From: Rhodopseudomonas palustris
GTDB lineage: Bacteria; Pseudomonadota; Alphaproteobacteria; Rhizobiales; Xanthobacteraceae
Length of the DNA: 64,000 nucleotides
Assembly (NCBI RefSeq): GCF_013415845.1
Contig: NZ_CP058907.1
Span: 2,418,001-2,482,000, forward strand
Reading direction: 5' to 3'
Part shown: in pieces, positions 26,465 to 33,869 of the stretch
Numbering within the stretch: the first letter of the stretch is position 1
How the letters are laid out: each line of letters starts with the position of its first letter
Notes under the pieces: model-generated
Databases searched by the model: none
Seen by the model: the letters and a program-made list of their open reading frames with translations, nothing else
What the model was told of the DNA's origin: nothing
Position numbers and translations under genes: made by a program

Positions 26465-28759
26465 GTGCGGCTGCTGAGCCGGGGGACGCATCCGCTGCTC
26501 GGCCGCGCCGCGCGCGGTTGGGTTCGGCTGCGGCGGCTGGTTCGCGGCAAGTACATGCGCGCGGTGCTCGCCGCGCTGGCGACACTGATCGCGCTGACCG
26601 CGCTGCGGACCTACGAGCCGCGCATCGTCACCGAAACCAAGGAGCGGGCCTTCGATGCGTATCAGCGGCTGGCGCCGCGGCCGCCGGGCAGCGACCTGCC
26701 GGTGCGGATCGTCGATATCGACGATGCCTCGCTCGCCGCGTTCGGCCAGTGGCCTTGGCCGCGCACGCGGCTCGCCGCGCTGACCAAGCGGCTCGGCGAA
26801 CTCGGCGCCGGCGTGATCGCCTACGACATCATTTTCTCCGAGCCGGACCGCACCACGCCTGAGCGGCTGATCGCCGATCTGAGTGCCTCCGATCTGCCGG
26901 ATCGCGATCGCGCCGTGGCGCTACTGAAGAGCCTGCCCGATCACGACACCAGTTTTGCCGAAGCGATGCAGCAGACGCCGACCGTGCTCGGCTTTGCCGC
27001 CAGCCAGCGCCCGAACGACACGCGGCCGTCGGTGAAGACCGGCCTGGCGTTCGTCGGCGTGGCGCCGGCCAACGTGCTGCCGCCGTTCCGCGGCGCGGTC
27101 TCCAATCTGCCACAGCTCGACGCGGTGGCGGCCGGGATCGGCGCGATCAATCTGTCGGCAAGCGATCGCGGCGGTGTGGTGCGGCGGCTGCCGATGCTGA
27201 TGTCCGACGGCGCGCGGGTGTATCCGAGCCTCGCGGTCGAGGCGCTGCGGGTGGCGCAGGGCCAGAAGGGTGTCATCATCCGCGGCACCGGCGCGTCCGG
27301 CGACGACGATGTCGGCGATGCCGCGTTGGTGGATATGCGGATCGGCCAGTTCAAGCTGCCGCTGACCCACGACGGCGAAGCCTGGCTGTATTTCAATCGC
27401 GACCGTGCGGACCGCTACGTGTCGGCCAAGGACGTGCTCGATCCGGCCCAAACCGAGCAGATGCGCGACCGGCTCGAAGGCACCATCGTGCTGATCGGCA
27501 CCTCCGCATCCGGTCTCGGCGACGTCCGCGCCACGCCGATCGGGCAGGTGATGCCGGGCGTCGCGATCCAGGCGCAGATGATCGAACAGATCGTCTCGCA
27601 GGAGTTTCTCGAGCGACCGGACTGGGCGAACGGCTTCGAGATCGTAATGACGCTGCTGCTCGGCTCGCTGGTCGCAGCGTTGGTGCTGATCGCCGGCGCG
27701 CGGTTCTCGCTGATCGCCTGCGCCCTGGTGTTCGTCGGCGCGATCGGGGGCTCGTGGATCGCGTTCTCGCACTTCCGGCTGCTGATCGATCCGGTGTATC
27801 CGTCGCTGGCGACGCTATTGACCTACATCGCGGTCGAGCGTGTGCTGCACACCGCATCGGACCGCGAGAAGAAGTTCGTGCGCCAGGCGTTCGGCCAGTA
27901 TCTGGCGCCGGATCTGCTCGCCCAGCTCGAACGCACGCCGGACGGCCTGCGGCTCGGCGGCGAGCAGCGCGAGCTGAGCGTGATGTTCATGGACGTCCGC
28001 GGATTCACACCGATTTCCGAGGCGCTGAACGCGACCGAGCTGGTGGATTTCATCAACACGCTGCTGTCGCCGCTATCAGATGCGATCCAGGACGAGCTCG
28101 GCACCATCGACAAGTATATCGGCGACTCGATCATGGCGTTCTGGAATGCGCCGGTCGACGTGCCGGATCACGCGCTACGTGCCTGCCACGCCGCGTTGAA
28201 GATGCGCGGCATCGTCGAACAGCTCAACGACAGCGATGCGTTCGGGTTCGCTGCCCGCGGCTTCGCCGATCCGGTGGTGCGGATCGGCATCGGCCTCAAC
28301 ACCGGCACGGCCTGCGTCGGCAACATGGGCTCGTCGCGGCGGTTCAACTATTCGGCGATGGGCGATGTGGTGAACGTCGCGGCGCGGATCGAGAGCGCCT
28401 CGAAAGAATTCGGCACCGATCTGTTGGTGTCCGAAGAAGTGGCGCGCGCCGCGCCGAAGCTGGCGCTGCTCGAAGCCGGCGAGATCAGGCTGAAAGGCAA
28501 GTCGCACCCGGCGCGGCTTTTTGCGCTTGCCGGCGACGAGGCGTTCGCGGCATCGGACGCCTTCACCGAATTGCAGCGGCTGCATCGCGATCTGCTCGAT
28601 GCGCTTGCCGCTGGTGACGGAGCGCGTGCGCAGACGATGGTGGCCGCGTGCCGCGCCTTGGCGCCTGCGGCGGTCGCCGGATTGTACGATCACTTTGCCC
28701 GGCGCGCTGCGGCGTTGGCCGACGTGGCTCGGCCGGTGCTGGACCGCGCCGGCGGTTAG
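26465..28759 (+). CDS. CHASE2-domain class III adenylate/guanylate cyclase
   Basis: The 764-residue protein has one N-terminal membrane helix (31-48), an extracytoplasmic CHASE2 sensor (about 50-345, opening VRIVDIDDASLAAFGQWPWP), three further helices (about 391-455), and a cytoplasmic cyclase domain (about 500-690). The catalytic set is complete: metal Asp in MFMDVRGFTP and in KYIGDSIMAFW, purine-site Lys in IDKYIGD, and transition-state Asn/Arg in GDVVNVAARIE. It should make cAMP (or cGMP) in response to a periplasmic signal. The GTG at 26465 has GGGAGG seven bases upstream; a GTG at 26414 is less likely. CHASE2 cyclases are often neighbours of FecR-domain genes, as here. Confidence 0.9.
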   Translation: MRLLSRGTHPLLGRAARGWVRLRRLVRGKYMRAVLAALATLIALTALRTYEPRIVTETKERAFDAYQRLAPRPPGSDLPVRIVDIDDASLAAFGQWPWPRTRLAALTKRLGELGAGVIAYDIIFSEPDRTTPERLIADLSASDLPDRDRAVALLKSLPDHDTSFAEAMQQTPTVLGFAASQRPNDTRPSVKTGLAFVGVAPANVLPPFRGAVSNLPQLDAVAAGIGAINLSASDRGGVVRRLPMLMSDGARVYPSLAVEALRVAQGQKGVIIRGTGASGDDDVGDAALVDMRIGQFKLPLTHDGEAWLYFNRDRADRYVSAKDVLDPAQTEQMRDRLEGTIVLIGTSASGLGDVRATPIGQVMPGVAIQAQMIEQIVSQEFLERPDWANGFEIVMTLLLGSLVAALVLIAGARFSLIACALVFVGAIGGSWIAFSHFRLLIDPVYPSLATLLTYIAVERVLHTASDREKKFVRQAFGQYLAPDLLAQLERTPDGLRLGGEQRELSVMFMDVRGFTPISEALNATELVDFINTLLSPLSDAIQDELGTIDKYIGDSIMAFWNAPVDVPDHALRACHAALKMRGIVEQLNDSDAFGFAARGFADPVVRIGIGLNTGTACVGNMGSSRRFNYSAMGDVVNVAARIESASKEFGTDLLVSEEVARAAPKLALLEAGEIRLKGKSHPARLFALAGDEAFAASDAFTELQRLHRDLLDALAAGDGARAQTMVAACRALAPAAVAGLYDHFARRAAALADVARPVLDRAGG

Positions 28760-28773
28760 CGACGAAACGGCAG

Positions 28774-30192
28774 TTACTCTGCCGCCGGGCTGAACGAGAT
28801 CTGCTGGCGGATCGGATCGGCGCAGGGCAGGGTGAAGCGGAACAGCGTGCCGCCACCCGGCGCCGGCTCTGCCTTGATCGAGCCGCCATGCGCCTGGATG
28901 ATGGTCTGCGAGATCGACAGACCGATGCCCATGCCGTCCGCCTTGGTGGTCGCGAACGGCTGGAAGATCCGCTCGGCGATCAGCGCGTCGAGACCCGGGC
29001 CGCTGTCGGCGACCACCACTTCCACCATGTCGTCTTCGACCAGCCGGCTGCCGATCGTCAGCTTGCGCTCGCGCTGATCGCGCATCGCTTCGAACGCGTT
29101 GCGGATCAAATTGAGGAACACCTGCTGCACCTGCACCTTGTCGACCAGCACCCGGTCGAACGCGGGATCGAGCGACAGTGCGACGTCGACCGGCCGGTCG
29201 CGGGTCAGCACCGAGGCGAGGGCGAGGGCATCTTCGGCGATCGCGCGCAGGCTCTCGATGGTCTTGTCGGTCTCGCCCCGGCCGACGAATTCGCGCAGCC
29301 GCTGGATCACCGCGCCGGCGCGCAGCGTCTGCTGGGCGGCCTTGTCGAGCGCGGTGCTGATCTTGCTCTTGTCGGGGTGGCTGCTGGCTTCGATCAGTCG
29401 CCGCGAGCCTTGCACGTAGTTGGTGACGGCGGCGAGCGGCTGGTTGAGTTCGTGGGCCAGTGCGCTCGACATCTCGCCCATGGTGCTGAGGCGGGCGACC
29501 CGCAGCAATTCGGCCTGCAGCGCCTGCAGCCGCTGGTCGGCCTCCTGCTGCCGTGTCACTGCGCGCTGATGTTCGAGCAGGAATGCGGCGATCGCCGCGC
29601 TGCCGACCGCGAGGATCAAGAGGCACGCAGTGATCAGCGCCGCGGCCAGGCTTTCACGATCGTGCTTCGACAGCCGCTGGATCAGCAGCGCCTGTTCGGC
29701 GCGGGTCAGCACCGACAGGCTGGTCTCGATCCGCTCGGTCAGGCGGTCGACGCGGGCCTGCTCCAGAATATCAAGGGCCTCGCGCATCCGCTCGGGGCCG
29801 AGTTCGACGACGCGGCCGAGCTGCGCCATCCGCATGTCTGTCAGCAGCCTGAGCTCATCGATATGGGCGATCTGCTCCGGGTTGTCGGCGAGCACCGCGC
29901 GCAGCCCGTCGAGCCGGGCGGCGAGCGCGTCGCGGGCGCGGATGTAACTGTCACGATAGGTTTCGATACCTGTCAGCAGAAAGCCGCGCTCGCTGGTCTC
30001 GGCTTCGAGCACGGCCTGCTGGATCGCGGAGATCGCCAGCAACGCCTTGTTGGTTTGTTGCACCCAGGCAAAGCTGTCGCGGAGCCGCACCAGGTTGAGC
30101 ACCAGCGCGCCGGCGATGACGATGAACAACAGCAAGGTCGCGCCGAGCAGCCACGGCGCGAGAAATGTTCTTGATAACGATTTTCGAGTCAT
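28774..30192 (-). CDS. CHASE3-type sensor histidine kinase
   Basis: The 472-residue kinase has a membrane helix at 13-35, a CHASE3-like periplasmic helical sensor with the motif ETSERGFLLTG (65-75), and a second helix at 183-206. It then has a HisKA domain with phospho-acceptor His247 (SALAHELNQPLAAV) and an HATPase domain (NLIRNAFEAM, DSGPGLD, GIGLSISQTIIQAHGG). The kinase core is close to FixL/DctB-type enzymes. No response regulator is adjacent, so it is an orphan. It is convergent with the cyclase gene, 14 bases apart. The longer upstream ATG (30198) adds two residues only. Confidence 0.92.
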   Translation of the reverse strand: MTRKSLSRTFLAPWLLGATLLLFIVIAGALVLNLVRLRDSFAWVQQTNKALLAISAIQQAVLEAETSERGFLLTGIETYRDSYIRARDALAARLDGLRAVLADNPEQIAHIDELRLLTDMRMAQLGRVVELGPERMREALDILEQARVDRLTERIETSLSVLTRAEQALLIQRLSKHDRESLAAALITACLLILAVGSAAIAAFLLEHQRAVTRQQEADQRLQALQAELLRVARLSTMGEMSSALAHELNQPLAAVTNYVQGSRRLIEASSHPDKSKISTALDKAAQQTLRAGAVIQRLREFVGRGETDKTIESLRAIAEDALALASVLTRDRPVDVALSLDPAFDRVLVDKVQVQQVFLNLIRNAFEAMRDQRERKLTIGSRLVEDDMVEVVVADSGPGLDALIAERIFQPFATTKADGMGIGLSISQTIIQAHGGSIKAEPAPGGGTLFRFTLPCADPIRQQISFSPAAE

Positions 30193-30385
30193 CGGCACTC
30201 ACGCAATCACGACCGGGATACCCTAAAGCAAATCCGGAGCGGATTGAATCGCATCAGCTCTGTAGATTTGGTCTAGGGACGCAGTTCTGGTGTGCGATTT
30301 CGTCGCTGATGATCGATAAATTAGACGAAAGGCGAAGTTACGAGGCTGGTGAGTGGTGGTGTTGCAACTCGGGGGCAGGAGCCGA

Positions 30386-30982
30386 TCACAGCTCGTTCAG
30401 GAGTTCGGCGATGCGGTCCCAGGTTTGGTCGTGCAGCGTCCTGGTTCGCTCGAAGCTCGCTTTGATGGTTTTCAGGGCCTTGTCGCTCGTGGTCGAGAAC
30501 GTGCCGAGCCGGACCTGTTCCGAGGCGATCCGGCTGACGGTGATATCGAGATCGCGCTTGGCCTGATCGATCGCCGCCCGCGATTCCTGACGCAGCCGCT
30601 CCAGCGAGGCCTGGATTGCCGCACTGCGTTGCTGCGGTTTGCCGTCTGCCGGCTCTTCATCCGAGGCTGCACGGGCGCCGCAGCGGGCGAACAGGAACGA
30701 CCGGATTTCCTCGTCGGCCTTGGCCCATTCGTCGGACAGCCGGGCGAGGGTGATTTCGGCAATCTGCGGCGGAACCGAGGGATGCGCCGACAACGCGTCG
30801 AGCCGCTCGGCGAATATGGTCCGGATCGACAGCAGTTCCGCGACCGCGCGATGCGCGTCCGTTCGGCCGTTGCCGTCCAGATGCGTCGCCCATCGGCCGA
30901 GCGAGGAGGCAAGCAGATCGATCTCGTCGCGCTTTTGCCGGATCCAGATCACTTCGTTGCTCTCGCTCGCTCTCACGGACAT
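30386..30982 (-). CDS. Coiled-coil protein of unknown function
   Basis: The 198-residue product is highly helical and charged, with no signal peptide or membrane segment. Leu/Ile heptads occur at WIRQKRDEIDLLASSLGRW, at SLERLRQESRAAIDQAKRD and near the C-terminus. The start at MSVRASESNEV has GAAGGTC upstream. I do not recognise the family. It lies about 190 bases upstream of the histidine kinase on the same strand, with no terminator between them, so co-transcription is possible. The gap 30193-30385 contains only a small palindrome, AATCC-GGAGC-GGATT (30231-30245). Confidence 0.7.
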   Translation of the reverse strand: MSVRASESNEVIWIRQKRDEIDLLASSLGRWATHLDGNGRTDAHRAVAELLSIRTIFAERLDALSAHPSVPPQIAEITLARLSDEWAKADEEIRSFLFARCGARAASDEEPADGKPQQRSAAIQASLERLRQESRAAIDQAKRDLDITVSRIASEQVRLGTFSTTSDKALKTIKASFERTRTLHDQTWDRIAELLNEL

Positions 30983-31201
30983 TTCAGACCTTCGACCTTC
31001 ATTCCGAGGATGCTCCGGTCGCCGTGCGGGCAACCGTGATCGGAGCCGTCCTCCATCAAACCGCCTAAATAGAACGATAACGTTTTGTTTTTAAGAAGTC
31101 GATCGGGATGTTCCCGGACAAGCCGGCGATCGTCGTGTAGCTATGGGGCGGGAGCCGGTTATAATGCGTCCAACTGGTGATGACCGGAGGCAACGCGAAC
31201 A

Positions 31202-31897
31202 ATGTTGAAGTCAGCAGCGCAGAAGACCGCTGCAAAGGAACGCACCACCAAATCCCGCGGAGGGCGCCCGACGCGCACCGCCGCTCTTCAGCGTGACCTC
31301 CGATTGCTCGACGTGGCCACCCGCTTGTTCATGGAGCGCGGGTTCGACGCCACCACGATCGACGCGGTGGCCGAAGAGGCGCGGGTCTCCAAGCTGACCG
31401 TGTATTCGCGCTACACCGACAAGCGAGGCTTGTTCGAAGCGGCGCTGCGGCGGGAGATCGAGCGCTGGATGGCGCCGCTGGCGCGCGGCGTCGAGGAGCG
31501 CCGCAACAATCCTGCGAACGGATCGCTGGAGAGCTGGTTCGTCGGCATCGGCCGTGAGGTGCAGGAGATTGGTACCTCGGCGGAAGTCACCGCGATCATG
31601 CGGACGCTGTCATTCCAGGCGGCGAATTTCCCTGAACTGGCGCGGCTTGCGCACGAGGAGGGGTGGGCGCACGCGGTCGCGACCCTGGCACGCTTGTTTG
31701 ATCATCTCTCAGAGCAGGGGTTGGTCCGTGTTCCGGACAGCGTGGTGGCGGCCGAGACGTTCCTCAACATCGTGGTTGGTCCGCTGACCCGGCTGACGAT
31801 GTTCGGCATACCGATCGACGAAAAGAACCGCGAACGACAGCTGCGCCTTGCGGTCAAGCTGTTCCTTAACGGCATCAGGCCGAATTCGGCTGGATAG
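31202..31897 (+). CDS. TetR-family transcriptional regulator
   Basis: The 231-residue regulator has a basic N-terminal tail (residues 1-28), then a TetR helix-turn-helix (about 36-80: LLDVATRLFMERGFDATTID, VAEEARVSKLTVYSRYTDKR). A helical ligand domain follows, of the AefR/TetR_C_33-like type (FLNIVVGPLTRLTMFG). It should repress a promoter until it binds a small hydrophobic ligand. No target is obvious nearby, since the next gene on the same strand is 460 bases away. Confidence 0.92.
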   Translation: MLKSAAQKTAAKERTTKSRGGRPTRTAALQRDLRLLDVATRLFMERGFDATTIDAVAEEARVSKLTVYSRYTDKRGLFEAALRREIERWMAPLARGVEERRNNPANGSLESWFVGIGREVQEIGTSAEVTAIMRTLSFQAANFPELARLAHEEGWAHAVATLARLFDHLSEQGLVRVPDSVVAAETFLNIVVGPLTRLTMFGIPIDEKNRERQLRLAVKLFLNGIRPNSAG

Positions 31898-32163
31898 CTT
31901 TTGCCGGCCGCCGGCTTACCGAGCGCGGCGGGGCACGGTGTGTGCTCGCGCACGCCGTGTGTCTCACCGGCCGGAGAGGCGCTAAGCGCCGCGCCTCCGA
32001 GCGATCAGCTCATCGTGATCGTCCGGGCTGCGCGTCCGATCCGCCCTGCGGATTGGCCGTAGGCGGTCGAGCGGGCCGCCGAATCTCTAATCCCTTCACC
32101 GTCGCGACCGTGTTCACGCCGTCCGTCCTGTGGACCGGTTGACGGCACCCATCGGTTCACCGT

Positions 32164-32191
32164 TTGACAAAACGAAACGAACTGGTATCGT
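32164..32191 (+). promoter_or_regulatory. Candidate sigma-70 promoter for a short transcript
   Basis: A perfect -35 TTGACA (32164-32169) is followed after 16 bases by TATCGT (32186-32191), an acceptable -10. It lies in an AT-richer patch within a 460-base gene gap (31898-32360). The predicted start is about 32198, and a strong terminator stands some 65 bases further on. The first part of the gap, 31898-32163, shows only short palindromes such as GGCGCT-A-AGCGCC and no gene. Confidence 0.5.
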
Positions 32192-32197
32192 ATCGTT

Positions 32198-32310
32198 GTG
32201 GCGCCCCAGCGCCTCGTGGCTCGCCAGATGGCCGGACTCCCGCCACCGTCGAGGGGCCACGCGCGACCGATCACCTGCCGCCCCATGTGATCGGTCGCGC
32301 TTCTTGTTTT
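32198..32310 (+). ncRNA. Candidate small RNA (or leader with attenuator) of about 110 bases
   Basis: The interval runs from a sigma-70-like promoter to a very strong intrinsic terminator and contains no ORF with a ribosome site. GTGGC near its 5' end can pair with GCCAC just before the terminator stem (32255-32260), giving a two-hairpin RNA. The PepSY gene starts 50 bases after the terminator, so the element could instead be an attenuating leader of that gene. No known RNA family was recognised. Confidence 0.4.
32261..32310 (+). terminator. Strong intrinsic terminator
   Basis: A perfect 14-bp stem GCGCGACCGATCAC / GTGATCGGTCGCGC with a 12-base loop is followed by TTCTTGTTTT. It is the longest perfect stem among the terminators in the window. 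It lies far downstream of the TetR gene and just before the PepSY gene, which is why a separate short transcript is suspected. Confidence 0.85.
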
Positions 32311-32360
32311 CGTTGCGGCGGGCGTCACCTCTCTGCTGCCCAGCGGCCGGAGCCGAACCG

Positions 32361-33017
32361 ATGCGTACCGCACTCCTCACCGCGTTTTTTCTCAGTCTGT
32401 CGATGGCGCCGCCGACCGCCGCGCGTGCCGCAGCCGACAGCGCGCCGATGGCGGGCCCCGCGGCCGGCGAAGCGGCGCCCGCAGACGGCCGGGGTGAGGG
32501 GAAACTGGATATGGTGCGGAGCGCCCCGGTGTCGCTGGGGCAGGCGATCGGCATTGCCGAGAAGCGCCATCCTGGGACCAAGAGCCTCCGGATTGAAACG
32601 GACGTCATCGCCGAGGGACTGGTTTATCGCGTTCGCGCGGCGCGCGACGGGCAGGTGTGGGAGAGTGTCGTGTCGGCGATCTCCGGCACGGTTCTGAGCG
32701 ATCAGCTGTCACCTGCGCGCGCCGATGCCGATGGTGATGAACGGGCCGAGATGGCGACGCTCGAGGCGGTCGGCCCCGGCATGTCAGAGGCTGTCGCGGT
32801 TGCCGAACGCTCGACCCGTGGCCGTGCCGTGCTCGGCGAATTGCAGATCGAGCGGGGCAAGCTGAAATTCGTCGTCGTGGTACTTGCCGGCGATGATTTC
32901 AAAGAGGTCGTCCTGGAGCCGCCGGGCGCGCGCCTGCGCCGGCCGCCATCGCTGCCGCCGAGCGCGTCGCCCGATCGTCGTCAGCCGCATGCACCGGGGA
33001 TCAAGGAGCCGTCATGA
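32361..33017 (+). CDS. Exported PepSY-domain protein
   Basis: The 218-residue protein has a signal peptide (residues 1-24, MAPPTAARAAA), then two PepSY-like units. The first is SLGQAIGIAEKRHPGTKSLR with the following VYRVRAARDGQVWESVVSAI; the second is weaker (GMSEAVAVAERSTRGRAVLG, KFVVVVLAGDDFKEVVLE). PepSY domains are periplasmic and often inhibit proteases or accompany metal and redox systems. The C-terminus is Pro/Arg-rich. The ATG at 32361 is chosen because it gives the signal peptide directly. Its stop overlaps the start of the next gene (ATGA), so the two are coupled. Confidence 0.82.
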   Translation: MRTALLTAFFLSLSMAPPTAARAAADSAPMAGPAAGEAAPADGRGEGKLDMVRSAPVSLGQAIGIAEKRHPGTKSLRIETDVIAEGLVYRVRAARDGQVWESVVSAISGTVLSDQLSPARADADGDERAEMATLEAVGPGMSEAVAVAERSTRGRAVLGELQIERGKLKFVVVVLAGDDFKEVVLEPPGARLRRPPSLPPSASPDRRQPHAPGIKEPS

Positions 33018-33490
33018 CTGGCGCCTCGATTTCGGCGCTTGCCGCGCTCGCCGGCTCGGCGATCGGCGGACTGGCCTCTTTGGCTACGGCGTGGCTGACG
33101 CAGAGCCACCAGGAGCAGACCGCGCGCATCGCGCAGGAGAACACTCGCCGCGAGCGGATCTTCGGCGAGTTCATCGACCAGGCGTCCAAACTCTATGTCG
33201 ATGCGCTGGTGAATTCGCTCGACGATCCGACCAAGATGATCGGCATCTACGCAGTGATCGGCAAGCTGCGGCTGTTCGCTGCAGCGGAAACGATTCACGA
33301 GGCCGAGCGGGTGATCGAAGCGATCGTCGAGATCTACTTCCGCCCGCCGGTGGATCTGCACGACCGCAAGATGCTCGACGTCGATAAGTACGATCTGCTG
33401 CAGCCGTTCGCCGAGGCCTGCCGCCGGGAGCTGTTCCTCGCATCGCCAGCGCGCCGCCCACCGACCCGAACGGCTCGCGCGGCGTACTGA
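33014..33490 (+). CDS. Membrane-anchored protein of unknown function, coupled to PepSY gene
   Basis: The 158-residue protein has one N-terminal membrane helix (about residues 6-27, ISALAALAGSAIGGLASLATAW) and then a charged helical domain (QEQTARIAQENTRRERIFGE, DQASKLYVDALVNS). A basic tail ends the chain. The N-terminal layout, with a helix followed by a long cytoplasmic helical bundle, is seen in many small uncharacterised proteobacterial proteins. It overlaps the PepSY gene by four bases. Function unknown; the coupling suggests a joint envelope role. Confidence 0.72.
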   Translation: MTGASISALAALAGSAIGGLASLATAWLTQSHQEQTARIAQENTRRERIFGEFIDQASKLYVDALVNSLDDPTKMIGIYAVIGKLRLFAAAETIHEAERVIEAIVEIYFRPPVDLHDRKMLDVDKYDLLQPFAEACRRELFLASPARRPPTRTARAAY

Positions 33491-33869
33491 TTGGGTACGC
33501 AAAGCCCGAGCTGACGATCTCGGTAGGCTGTTGCGTCGCCGCGATCATCGCACAGGCGCGTAACTCGTCGATCTTGCATCCATCGCCCCAACCGTCGCCG
33601 AACAAGCGGCGCGTGGTTTCGCAGTCATGAGCGTTTCCGCTCTTCGCGAAGCACGCTTCTGATTGCGGATTTGCGCTCCTGACATCCCAGTCCGAGCCGC
33701 GCGCCACCCGTAAATCTCAGCTTACCGTCCGCGCGTCCGAATGGGTGAAGGTGACGTCCATCTGGACGTTTGGCGGTTCAACGATCCTTTCCGGCGCGAA
33801 TTTGAAGATGCAGGGCCGACAGAAAAGTTCGGCGCAACGACACGCCATTGCCCAGAAAGGCAAACGTCC
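33491..33869. other. Upstream region of flagellin gene
   Basis: No convincing gene is seen in these 379 bases. A minus-strand frame with several Cys codons runs through it but continues into the neighbouring gene without a proper end, so I did not call it. The flagellin promoter must lie here; I could not identify a clear sigma-28, sigma-54 or sigma-70 element. The flagellin ribosome site AAAGG is at 33856-33860. Confidence 0.4.

Noticed and set aside
31681..31700. TGGCACGCTTGTTTGA, similar to a sigma-54 promoter
   Set aside because: It lies inside the TetR gene, lacks the GC of the -12 element, and no gene begins downstream at a suitable distance.
33171..33707. Minus-strand frame with several Cys codons before the flagellin gene
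   Set aside because: Only the first 70 codons lie outside a real gene; the frame then runs on through the 33014-33490 gene without a proper stop, and no ribosome site is seen.
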